A stretch of DNA of 31,281 nt from Schoenoplectus triqueter (lineage: Eukaryota > Streptophyta > Magnoliopsida > Poales > Cyperaceae). Under the pieces are notes generated by a model. That model was given only the letters and a program-made list of their open reading frames with translations, did not search any database and was not told the DNA's origin. The stretch is from assembly GCA_964058805.1 (NCBI GenBank), contig CAXKVV010000123.1:1-31281 (forward strand). Reading direction: 5' to 3'. Shown in pieces: positions 20,349 to 31,281 of the stretch. Position numbers and translations under genes: made by a program. Each line of letters begins with the position of its first letter. Position 1 is the stretch's first letter.

Positions 20349-23300
20349 TTAAACTGCAGCCAGTGTACCATCTATTGTATCGTTTTCCTCAGACTCTGGA
20401 ACAGGTGCTTTTGCAGACTTTGACATGATTCTTGAAAATCCATAACCTAGAGAACTCCCACTTGTTGCGCACAACTGAATGCGTCAAGAAAAAGAAACAA
20501 ACAAAAATTTAAATATTTTCAATTCCACGTAGGCCTAAAAAGATACTGTATACTGGTATTTCACTACAATATATCATCAAGGTCGTAATTACTGACAATT
20601 AGTAGTTGATATACAGACCCATTTCACTTCCCACTTCTTATTGGTATGAGGTTGTCTACTCCAACACATTAGTGGTCATTCTGCCTGTACCAGTCACCAT
20701 ACTCTTTTGATACCAATGCACATCAACATTTGAATGAACTAACTCCTCATCACATTTTATTGCAAAAAAAAAATGCTGTTCTAAGCTTAAATGAGAAACC
20801 TGGCATTTTCAGATAATTACAAGAAAAAAAATTATGTTCATTATCGTCAAAAAGTTATGTAGAACAAAGTTCATGATGAAGTCCCCAATAAATGTTACAA
20901 CATCACACTGGATAATTGAAGGACGAAATTTTTTTTTTTCAGGCAGTAGGTCAAGATGCTTCTTACTTTATGTAACATGGATACTTCTCATTCATCACAA
21001 TTTCTTTTAGTCAAAATGCAAAAGAAAAGAGAAGGAGATCCAAGCAACATAAAAGCTTAATTTTCGCTCCCTCAACAAAGTAGGAATTATTTTCAATGTA
21101 AATAATGAAAAGGGAGGCTTTAGGGAATTTCAAAATGATGCAAAGCACTTTCCACAAGTTATAAAACTAGACTTCCAAACTATGGTTAAATCAAAGCATT
21201 AGTTACAAAAGGTGAACGAACAACAATTGCCAGATGGCACCACATGTACAGCAGAAATGTGAAACCAAAGTCCCTAGGAACAAGGTGGGCAAAAAGGGAT
21301 ACCCTGACAGGTGGTACACACTAGCAGGTTCAAGAATGGCAGGTCTCAGTGAGTCTTGTTTTGACAAGTTTCAATGAGTTAATACCTAAATGTCCAGAAT
21401 TCTAAATGATCAGGGCTCCAAGTAAAGCAATCCCACACGAACTATGCACGACTAATTATAGACAACCTACAAATCGCAAAAGTACCCCCCAAATTGTGCT
21501 ATCATACAAAAAACTAATCTCCTATTAGAAACTGTAATGCTGACAGCAGAGGCATGCCTTATGTCATGATATGCATAATTACCTCTAGGTTCCTGTCAGT
21601 TGCAAACTACAGTAAGACAAAAGGAAAAAAAGTGCTTTTCGGAAACCTTAAGCGATGTGTTGAGGCCAAAGCACAAAAAGACAAGCAGAGATTGTTGCTG
21701 AGAAATTTGCATTGGAGCTGGTTACCCAACATCTTCAAATAATTTATCTTTCATCGTATCAATCTCATCAGCATATTTGGTTGCTTATTTATTTTTTGAA
21801 CATGCACATATACTGTCAGATTGGCATCATAATTAAAAGTTCAAAACCACAAAATCAGAGTGAGAGACAAATGATTTCCTAAAAGAAAACAAAGTCTGTA
21901 CCTTGAAAGTTCAGAAAGAAATCTTGACATGACTGACTTGGTGAGACACCAACAGGGGGGGGGGGGGGTTCTATTTGGAAACACTAATCCCTCAAGTAAC
22001 AAACTGAAAATCAAACCATAGAAGTTCACAAAAATATGAAATTCCATAGTTAAACAGCCCAGGACTTCAAATACACATCGTTATTTCAAAAATGTGCCAG
22101 AATCCTACAGAACACTGCAGAATTTCTAATCACTTTTTGAATTCAAACACAGTTTTACCAGAAATAACAGATAAAGCCCTTAACTTCACCAGAAGCTAGA
22201 CTGCACAGAAAAGAGCCTGGCAGCTAATGATATTTGTGATATAATAAACATGGTTATATCACATGAATGAAGACAGCGGTATATCCTCTGGGTATCAGTG
22301 CAAAGGTTTGTTATTCTAAATACTGCCATGCAAAAAACTAATCTACCAAGATAAACTCGGAAGAGGAAAAATCACGACCAAATGCAACCGAGTACTAATA
22401 CAGATGACAAATTCAGGCTAACACACTAAAAATAAAGAAAAATAAAGGTGAAATTACTGGGACAAATGATAAATACTTGTGTCATAACCAACCTCAGTGA
22501 GCTCGGAAAGATGGCGAGTCCTAAATTCATTGATTGTTGCAGCAATCTCTGATGTTGGCATCTTAGCCTGATGCATCAAAAAATAAATAAGCATTTACTT
22601 ATACAAAGAAAAAAGTGCATTAATGGTAAAAAGAACACAAGCATGTGACTGTTAAAAGTACAAATAATTAGTCCTGTGGTTGTAAATACGCTGCTTTTTT
22701 ATTTTTTAATGGAACCTATTCACAAAACAAGAACAAATTTAGCAAGCTCTATACCTTTACTGTTCCTTTTAAATGGACAACACATCTTGTAGCTGTCAGC
22801 AACAATTTTCTTGACAATATGTATATATATTTCACACTACCTGTGCAAGAACAGCAGCTGCCAATTGCAGACTCGGTTCCAAGGTTTCTGGGACGACCTT
22901 CAAAAAAAGAAATATATTCCAAATATCAATAGTATGTTTAGCTAGCAAATTATATGTAATGGGAAAGAAAAAAAATGTAAGAGAATCTTCCTGATTCTTT
23001 ACTTTTGAATTGTTAGTACAAAAGTCGGCAAACAAAATAACTAATAAAGGTATCTTACAGCAGATGCACCAGCTTTTTCCAAATTAATGCCATGGTCAAC
23101 ATCATGAGCTCGAACAAAGGTCTTCACATGAGGGAAATATTTGCTCAGTGCCCACACTGCTCGGTAATTCGCACCAGGTGTATCTAAAGCTATGGCAGCA
23201 GCACAGGCCCTCTCAGCACCAACTTTGTGCAAAACCTGGTTTCAGTTTCATCCAAAAGTTGCATGAAAAGCATGAGATAAAAATAAAACTTAAAATAACA

Positions 23301-26300
23301 CTATATTAGATTACTTAAACCATATTTTTTTCATATCTTGGCCTAACCCTAACCCATCGAAAACCCACGAAGGAGTTGTTCAAACCGCTCTTCGAAACGC
23401 TACAGCGCAGGCTGACTAAGCTATCAGGACCACATCTATCAATGGCAGGTCGCACCGTCCTACTCAACTCGATACTCGATGCACTACCAATATACTACAT
23501 GCAGGTTTCCACCTGCCTCAAGGAGTCATTGATAGAATCACAGTACTCACAAGAAGATTCCTCTGGAGAGGAGGACAGTTGTTTTCAGGAGGACATTGCT
23601 TAGTCAAATGGGAAGCTCTCACGCTGCCAAAGAAGAGAGGGGGGATAGGAACTACGGACCTACGCACTCAAAACATCTCACTGCTACTAAAGTGGTCATG
23701 GGCCCTTCACACGGAACCAAACTCACTTTGGTCAGAGAAGCTGAGACTACATCACGGAATCCAATCTCTCGCGGATTTAGAATCCATCACCAACGAAGTT
23801 TCATATTTCCTTCTCGATCTCAGATCTTTACTACCACTCTTTCGAGCATGCACTTCAATCCAGGTTCCGGGGCAGAGAGCTATATGGTCCTTAACAACGG
23901 ATGGATGCTACTCTTCTAAGTCGACATATGGGTTTATCACGCACCCTGGCGTCAAGCAGTCTTTTCCACACATTCCATGGAAACTACAGATCCCCAACAA
24001 AGTAAAGCTTTTCCTATGGCTGTTTTTTAAGGACCGTCTCCTAACCAATGACAACTTGCGCAAAAGGAACTGGCCATGCGGAACTACATGTGGTCTTATG
24101 TTCAGCTTCCATTGAAGAAAATGCGGATCACTTAATGCTAGGCTGCAATTACTCAAGAATCATCTGGAACGATATCTTGCCACGCATGCACTACCTCCAA
24201 CAGCAGTGTCACAACTATGTCAGCTACTGCATAACAGAGCACGACAGGATGCTAAAACAAGCCAGCTCATTGCTGCAACATTCTGGAACGTATGGAAGGA
24301 ACAAAATCAGAGAATCTTTCAAAAAACCGAGAGGCCAGCAAGAAGACTCCTGATGCAAATAATTGCGGATAGTCACCTCTGGGAACAAATTTAACAAAAG
24401 ATCATTCGCTGTTGGCTAGATTAAATTGTACGTTCAGGTCTAGTGTCATAGCTTGTAAATATATTACGTTAGGGTTTAATGGTCCAAAGGGAGCCTCGGT
24501 GCTCGCTTTTAATTTCATTTTCCTTTCCTTTTCTTTTCTTGTCTTTTCTTTTCCTTTTCACTCCCTTTTCTATCTTTCATTTTTGTACATATGCTTTTAT
24601 TTAATGAAAATTTGTGCAGGCTTTTGCCCTCCCCTTCAATTTTTTTTTTCAGATGTCATTAACTAGAATGACGTACCTCCCTGCTTCCAGCATCTCCAAA
24701 ATACACAGGGAGGTCAAGAGCATGCCCAAATGCCACCCGATCACTAACAATAAAAAAAAAAAATTCATTCAAATCACAAAGTAAAAAAAAAAAAAAAAAA
24801 AAACACTTCCTACATGTCAAAAGAAATAAAGCAGTAAAGTAAATTCAAAGTGTCAAAAAGACACTGCAGCTATGCAAAATTACATGTCAAAAATATAGAT
24901 GGAAAATTACAATGCCAACTACAGATAAATGTGTAAAAACTTCACCTGCTAACATCAAGAGCAACAAAAGGGATCAACCGCTCTGAGAGAAGTTGAGCAA
25001 TAATCTGAAATGGTTGTCAGAAATCAAATTAGCATCTCCAAACAAAAATATTTTATTAGAAATCTCTATGAATTTGCAGATAATAGAAAGAACCTGCCCA
25101 ACACGTCCAAACCCACAAATGATTATGTGGTCTTGCAAGTCATCAGTCTGTAGACATGAAACATAACAAATTATTAGGACCCCACAAAATATAAACTCGG
25201 AAGCTCATGAGATTTTATTCGAAGACAAGCATCACAAATTATTGAATTCTTACAAATCCCTACAATGTGTCCTTTTTGGAAAAGATGATGTAAAATCAAA
25301 TTCTCGTGCTCATGCTCTGCAGTTCTAGATTTCAGTACAAGCTAGTACAATTTTTTTTTTGTAGTATGAGGGGTTTATTTTGGTGTTGTTTTGCAGGGAG
25401 CTAAGCAACCTTAGGGGTCAGATAAACCAGTAAAATACGCTTAAGAGACTCAAACCTATTCTAAGAAAAATCTAATTTAGTGACACAGCGAGTACTATCT
25501 CTGTGCTGTTACTAACTTGATGGCGTATCTCCTACCTAATCTACACAGGGCATTTAGTAGCCCGACTCTCAACTAAACTGTTTTTCCATTTTTGTTTTTT
25601 GCTAGAAAGTTGCAACTATCAGTCTGTTAGAAGTATTAACTTTTAAGAGCTTGGAGATAACATATTCTCGGGCAATTTCATAGCAAGAGGTGAAACAGAT
25701 CTAGATATCAGTAGTGCAGGATCAAATGCTGCAATTATTGGTTAAGGATTACAGTGCATAAAACTAGTGCCATCAAGGTTATAATCAATAATCCATAAAA
25801 ATCTGGATTCTACAATCCTAGTCAGGTCGCATCAAGCACAAAAACATCCAACTGTAGAAGCCAAATGTCATGGTAATTGATGCAATGCATACAAGTTGGA
25901 CTCCAACGTACCTCACTTTCCGCTGGTAGTAAGCTCCTGACATCATGCTGCTCAAACTTTGATGCAAGTACCTGGCCTCCAGCAGCAAGCCAAGGAGTGA
26001 AAGCCATTGAAATGCCCACCACCAAAAACAATAAGGATGAAAGCTGTGATGACAGGAGGCCCTGCAAAATTTACATCAGATTGATTAAAATACTGAAAAA
26101 AAGGACAATTACTGAGTCAGGACATGTACTTTACATGACTGAACAAACCGAACATTACTACTTCAGCATTTGTTTGACCCATGCCAGTCAATCCAAATTA
26201 AGATTTCTTGGTTCATTTATATTATATGACTGAACGGTTGGAGCTCAAGCAAAGCTAATAATAAACCTATTCTTGGAAGTGGAACTAAAGTTCAAACCTA

Positions 26301-27010
26301 AAACCAGTAAGAGACAGAAACACACCTTATTAACAGCTTCTCCAAATGCAACAAAAGCAAATTCTCCTCCAGGAGCAAGCATCAAACCAACCCGTATAGC
26401 AGCTATGGGGGAAATCCCAAATAACTTGCCAACTATGAGAACCAAAATAGTCTTCCCAGCTATTAAAAGACCTAGAGTTCCTAATATAACTGGGAAGTTT
26501 GAAAAGAGAAGCTTTGGATTAATAGACATGCCAACCTGAAAAATCAAAATAAAAGCAATAATCAGGCATACAGTTAGACATATCACATATTAAACAAAAT
26601 GGTTCCAACTTCCAAGCCTGAAATAAAATCTATGGAGCAAGTTCCTCAAGTTAATCAGGCTAGGAAGAAATAGCTGAACTTTTATTAAAGATTCTATAGC
26701 AAACATTAGCTGACAGATCAGAAACATCAGCATTGTTTTGCAAATCAGTAATATATGTCCAATTTAAAAAATCCTTTCAAATAATGGAAGAAGAATAACT
26801 GACCTACCAAGTCATCAAGAAAAGCAACACGATGTTATAAAACCAAGCACTTACCGTCATAAAAAACAAACCTAAAAGGAGTCCACGATATGGGGCAATG
26901 TCAGACTCCACTTGAAGAGAGAATTCGGTCTCAGCTAAGAGCAGTCCAGCCAAAAATGCCCCCAAAGCCATAGAAAGACCCGCCTATGCAAGAAGTTTAT
27001 GTTATGAACT

Positions 27011-27059
<49 letters not shown>

Positions 27060-30000
27060 AGCCTTTAATCCCAAATAAATTGGGGTAGGCTATGTTATGA
27101 ACTACATAAGGCATTTTGAGATGAGAACTGAAGAAAAAGGTGTTATAGTGCTGCAAACCCGAGCTGTAAGAAGGCTTGTGCCAAGAATGACGAGGAGGGT
27201 ATTCGCAGAAAATATCTCTGCATTTTGATTATCAGCAATTTGTCTGTAGATGGGCCTCAAGAGCTGCCAGATTAAAGGGACAATAGGAATGTTACCATGA
27301 TGAACAGATTGAGACTTCAACACAAAAAGAAAATTTAAAGCTTAGATGTGGCCCTACTAACAAGGAAGTATGCATAAGTAATGAACTTTTTCATCTTTGA
27401 TAAGAAGTGTTAAAATTTTCATATTGTAATTACCAAACGGCCTCCTGCAATAATGGCAGTTATGGCGACCATTGCCTTTACTGCTGCTTTTCCAAGTGCT
27501 TCTGCTATGGCTTGGAATCCAACCTAAAAAGGGAGTGTATGTTAACATAGTTAGGAAAAAATATATAAAAGGGGAAATCATAATATTTAGAGAGAACTCT
27601 ACAGGGATAAAAGAGAAGATTACCCCTCCTTTAGAAGAATTAGGTGAAATAAGTGGTATGAGAATAAGCAAAACCACCACAGCCAAATCCTATAGCAATG
27701 ACAGTGAAGTAAGAAACATAGCCCGAGAGAAAGAGGGTGGACATTCTCAAACAAAATTGCAAATAGAATATCAAACAGTCCAGTAAAACAGAAACACATC
27801 AAACAAAGGACACAAATATATTAATGAGGATAATGAGTTACGAGTTATCATTCATGGAAAAAAAATAACCTGAAAAAGCAAAACAGAAAAGGTGGCACGT
27901 CCATAACGTGACGTACTTTCACCTCTCTCCTGAAGAACCTGCGAACAAAAGCCAGTAACAGTAAATTCTCTCACTAATATGAGATAGTCATATTTGAATG
28001 GTAACTAAAGAAGTGTCATGATAATGAGTAGAACCTGCAGTACAACAGCAGTAGATGATAGTGCAAGACCACTGCCAATTACAACAGCAGCAGGGCCGGG
28101 TTGACCACAGAAGAAGTGAGAAATCAATCCAACAGCTGTTGCTGTGGCAAGGACCTAGCAATGTCATGGAGATCTTTAATATGAAAAATTGCTTGCACTT
28201 ATGATTTGACACAAACTTATTTGGAAGTTAAGTGGAAATTTTAAATCACCTGAGCAGTGCCTAATCCGAAGACATACTTCTTCATGGAGCTGAGTCTTTC
28301 AACCGAGAGCTGTGAGAGGTAAAGTTTTAGACCATTTGTCAAGAGAAACTGCCTTATTGTTTCAATTACAAACTCAACATGAAACCGAACATGCACTTGT
28401 TAATGCCACCAACCAAAACCAAAATCCCCTTTTTTTTCTGGCTTTAACTAGTAAAACAATAGACAGTGAACATTTCTTAAATCAGATACTTTCTAATAGC
28501 TTTTAGAGGACTACTCAAAACCGCAAAGGGCAACACTTAATTTCATTAGCTTTATTGAAGGTGGCAAAGAGTACCTCCAGCCCGATATTAAAGAGCAAAA
28601 AGACAACTCCAAATTCAGCAATCTCCTTCGTTACATGAACGTGACGAATAAAGGAGAACCCATATGGACCAATAAGAACACCTGCAGCAAGGTAACCCAG
28701 CACTGGACTCCCTACAGAAAGAAGAAAGGAGTATCAGCAGCATAAAATAACAAAGCAAAACATAACTTTTAAAAGAATGAATGATACAAAACATATATCT
28801 CTAATTAACAGAGAAGAAATACCTCCAGGTATTCTCTGGAAAAGAGGCACAAAAATTACACTAGCAAGGAGCAACGATAAAATATCCAGAAGGGAAGCTT
28901 CTCCTTCTTTTAGCTGCGAAGCAATATAATCCAGTCAGTATTGCAAAAGTAAATTATGCACAACATACCCTGAATAAAATCTCTAAGAAGTAAGGACTAT
29001 ACCACGCTCAAAAACTCATTTTTCTCCTGCAAATATTGAACAACAAAAAGATACCCATAAAGACTGAAGATGTTGCTATTGATCAAATTCTATCATGGTC
29101 TAGGAACACACTTCGTATATTATACAATTTTCAGAAGTTAAAATAAACACAGCCATTCATTTGAAGCTATCGAAGGGGGGGGGGGGGAATACGACCTCTT
29201 GATGAGGGATTCGGTCCATGAGTTTCTTTATCCTTTTTGGAAATTTTCTTATTGCCCTAACAACAGGCCCAGTAGTTGAGGTCACTTCTTCAATGCCTGT
29301 AACTACATCGGGCTGGGAAATAAACTGTCCATTCTTCTCTGCTCGAGTAATTATGAAGCATACACTGCAAGAAATAAGAAATAGAAATATATGATGACTG
29401 TAATGTACTATTCATATTAAATTATTACACTAATTACAGAGAAAAGAAGGAAAAATGAAAGCCATATGTAAATCATTTACAAAGTAAGACCAGTACATAA
29501 CTAAAATGAGTTTATGCCACAGAGAGAAAAGAAACCAAAAAAATGATTTAATAAGAAATGAGAAAAGAACCTGCAAATCACTGTTTCTAATTAAGGTTGC
29601 AACTCGACCTAATAAGGCTTGTATCAGTACTGAATAACCTTGTCACAGAAGAATCTTGTTAAGTTACCGTGGCTCACTATACGAAAAGATATGCATCTTG
29701 ATGAGATGGCAGCAACAAAAAAAAACTAGAGATAAATGGCAGAAAATCTAACAAAAGACTTATTCTTAACATGACACACTTCACAACAAAGATTGAACTT
29801 AAAAGATTTGGATGGTTGTATAATACACACAATAAAGGGGAAAATAAATCAACTAAAAGGATAAAAGGCTTAATGGTTATGCCAAGCAACTCACCCAATG
29901 CCAAGAAAGAGTACCCCAAAAACAACCTTAGGAGCATGCACCCTCAAGAACTTAGCCAAACCACGGAAAACCGAGCTTAATGTGAACCCAGTGCCATCCT

Positions 30001-31281
30001 TATCAGAAGAGAAGAATGAAGCTGAGAAAAAACGGGATGATTTCTTGACCAATGCCTTGGGGGCACTGGCGGTGGAGGTACTATCCTTTGTCAAGTCTTT
30101 TTGCTGTGCCTCTTGTTTCTTCATTCCATCCCTGGTTTTCTCTGATTCAATCTCACTTCCCTTTTCTCGTTCTATGGTTGAAGTGTCAGCACGCTCTTGA
30201 ATAAATTCATGTGAAGGTTCAACTTCAACAGGTGAGTCAACAGGAGCTGACACCTCTGCATTCAATATCTCGTCTATTTCAGAGACAGCATCATCTTTTT
30301 TAATTGACTCTTCACCAACAAGTGGCTCTTCAATGCTTGTACCCTACACAAGAACCCACTGAGGAGTGTAGTAAATCACAAGGACTTGCAGTAACTGTAT
30401 CTGTTTATGCCCAGTCTCAGGATCAATGGCAATATAACATTGGGAAGATAGTAAAGTTTGTTTGCACAAGAAACATGGGCAAATACAACAGAACCACTTC
30501 TTCATTTTTTTCAATTTCATATCAGACTATTATAGGCCCAATAAAAAGGAGATTGCATAAAGCACTAGATCTTGGTATAATACAAGTCATTATATGCATT
30601 TATATGGTAGAAGGACATATCAATAGTTGCTACCAGTAAGTACCTGATTGTCAGCACTTGATACTTGTGGTTCTACAGCATCAACCGAAGAAATCGCCTT
30701 CTCAGCCTTCTGCAATGCCACCTCAGCATCACTGACACGCTGTGCAGCATCCAGCTCGAGTTTCACAGCTTGTTCAGCCAGAAGCATAATGTTTGTCACA
30801 TCCTCTTCGGCCTTAGATGCGTCCATTTCTGCTTTTTCAGCTATCTCATTCAATCTATCAACCTCCTCCTGTAATTCCATTCTCTTCTGCTGCAACTGTT
30901 TCAGTTTCTCTTCACAAACTGCCAGACTAGACTGGCAATCAGTAATTTCCTTCTGACGAGATGAAACCTGTTCCTCTTCTGAAATCTCAGTGGAACTGGC
31001 AGTGTCCTTTCTCTGATCAATGGTTTCCATGGCTACTTTCAACCTTGCTTCAGCCATGCAGAATGACATAGTAGCCTTGCGGACTTCTTCTTTGGCAATA
31101 TCCTCTTCCTTCATTATTTCTTGAATTTTAGAAACTGCAGCAGACACATTTTTCAATGCATTCTCGGCTTTGTCTTTTAAGGCTATGGCCATTTCAGAGA
31201 TCTTTTGTGTCTTTTCGTCAAACAAGGAGCTGTTCAATTGGGCTACCTCCAACTCTTTCAAAGCACTTTGAAGAAGCTCAC
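20349..31281 (-). CDS. KEA2: Chloroplast K+/H+ efflux antiporter, KEA1/KEA2 type (3' part, 22 exons; 5' end outside window)
   Basis: CPA2-family K+/H+ exchanger of the plastid inner envelope. Exons (high to low): 31281-30644, 30343-29895, 29364-29196, 29026-29003, 28913-28823, 28711-28575, 28309-28250, 28154-28035, 27938-27870, 27689-27624, 27523-27434, 27263-27159, 26983-26855, 26535-26326, 26061-25912, 25147-25094, 25004-24946, 24743-24677, 23235-23059, 22897-22841, 22567-22493, 20474-20349. This gives 1,039 codons with all phases joining. The long acidic, Lys/Gln/Ala-rich coiled coil (about residues 1-210) is the stromal regulatory region. It is followed by a linker, then the antiporter domain (about 420-830) with [23 protein letters not shown] (Q585-D586, ion-site pair) and [17 protein letters not shown]. 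The KTN/RCK nucleotide-binding domain follows, with [11 protein letters not shown] (GxGxxG at 847-852). About 140 N-terminal residues with the transit peptide are missing. KEA1 and KEA2 cannot be separated here. The 24-nt exon is doubtful. Confidence 0.95.
20475..22492 (-). other. Last KEA intron (2.0 kb)
   Basis: This is the largest KEA intron, between the exon ending HLSELTE and the final exon starting LCATSG. It is AT-rich with a G-run at about 21955-21968. I found no nested gene and no transposon with clear ends. Short open frames inside are without recognisable content. Confidence 0.6.
23333..24655 (+). mobile_element. 5'-truncated, frameshifted L1-type LINE in a KEA intron
   Basis: On the + strand, antisense to KEA, the translation follows the end of a plant L1 ORF2: [20 protein letters not shown], then [55 protein letters not shown] and the zinc-finger reverse-transcriptase tail [31 protein letters not shown] and [16 protein letters not shown]. 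At least three frameshifts (about 23525, 24095, 24200) disrupt it, and the endonuclease and most of the reverse transcriptase are missing. A T-rich 3' UTR follows to about 24650. Weak TTTTTTTCA(T/G)AT words at both ends may be target duplications. It fills most of the 1.44-kb intron 23236-24676. Confidence 0.88.
26998..27105 (-). mobile_element. 5'-truncated Au-SINE-like insertion with perfect 15-bp target duplication
   Basis: TATGTTATGAACTAC occurs at 26998-27012 and again at 27091-27105. Between them, on the minus strand, is a short body (GCCTACCCCAATTTATTTGG, then GATTAAAGGC) and a (TTG)16 tail, the 3' end of an Au-type SINE. The body is only about 30 bp, so the copy is strongly 5'-truncated. 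The perfect duplication suggests a recent insertion. It lies in the KEA intron 27158-26984, only 14 bp from the acceptor AG. Confidence 0.8.
29176..29187 (+). repeat. Poly-G run beside a KEA splice donor
   Basis: A run of about 13 G (poly-C on the KEA strand) begins roughly 8 bases downstream of the donor GTCGTA at 29195. Runs of this length are prone to replication slippage and to base-calling error, so its length is uncertain. Confidence 0.7.

Noticed and set aside
21955..21968. G-run as a possible G-quadruplex in the KEA intron
   Set aside because: A single homopolymer without further G-tracts, and its length may be a sequencing artefact.
23342..23355. CCTAACCCTAACCC, which looks like telomere repeat
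   Set aside because: It is part of the LINE reading frame (GLTLTH, a variant of GLPLTH) and is not the plant repeat CCCTAAA.
26935..27156. Minus-strand frame with a long poly-valine stretch
   Set aside because: The valines are the (TTG/GTT) tail of the SINE insertion read through an intron, not a protein.
30648..30956. Open frame antisense to the KEA coiled-coil exon (Ser/Cys/Phe-rich)
   Set aside because: It is the shadow of the Glu/Ala/Lys-rich coiled coil read in reverse, with no independent evidence.

Overview
This is nuclear DNA from a flowering plant. The protein genes have many short exons separated by AT-rich GT-AG introns. A U6 snRNA gene carries a plant-type Pol III promoter, and introns and intergenic DNA are full of plant transposon remnants (Helitron, hAT, foldback MITEs, an L1-type LINE, Au-like SINE tails, a probable solo LTR). 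I cannot name the species. I rebuilt the exon structures by hand from reading frames, splice dinucleotides and remembered family sequences, without a database search.

Layout. 1-4195 is AT-rich intergenic DNA with a nested pair of Helitron-like elements (2094-3355) and a foldback MITE (3810-4185). 4496-8743 (+) is a complete 11-exon phosphomannomutase gene (247 aa), with a small MITE ten bases after its stop codon. 8971-10863 is AT-rich. 10927-11028 (+) is a U6 snRNA gene with its upstream sequence element and TATA box. 11029-14312 holds a non-autonomous hAT element (12310-12750), a broken minus-strand gene fragment (12917-13193) and a probable solo LTR (13308-13940). 14313-19298 (+) is a complete 11-exon gene for a threonine aspartase 1 (taspase)-like Ntn hydrolase (404 aa). 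Its intron 6 holds three palindromic units and a compound microsatellite, and its last intron holds a hAT element. 20349-31281 (-) is the 3' part (22 exons, 1,039 codons) of a chloroplast KEA1/KEA2-type K+/H+ antiporter. It runs off the right edge of the window and is convergent with the taspase gene. One KEA intron contains a dead LINE fragment, and another contains a SINE tail inserted beside the splice acceptor.

The three protein genes are ordinary single-copy housekeeping genes: cytosolic mannose-phosphate metabolism (GDP-mannose/ascorbate), Ntn-hydrolase proteolysis, and plastid ion/pH balance. They are neighbours, with no sign that they form a pathway. I found no convincing new biological system. 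The points most worth checking are a 24-nt in-frame microexon in KEA, an in-frame 84-codon upstream extension of phosphomannomutase that looks like a transit peptide, a SINE insertion 14 bp from a splice acceptor, and a cluster of palindromic MITEs capped by (TA)n(GA)n microsatellites.
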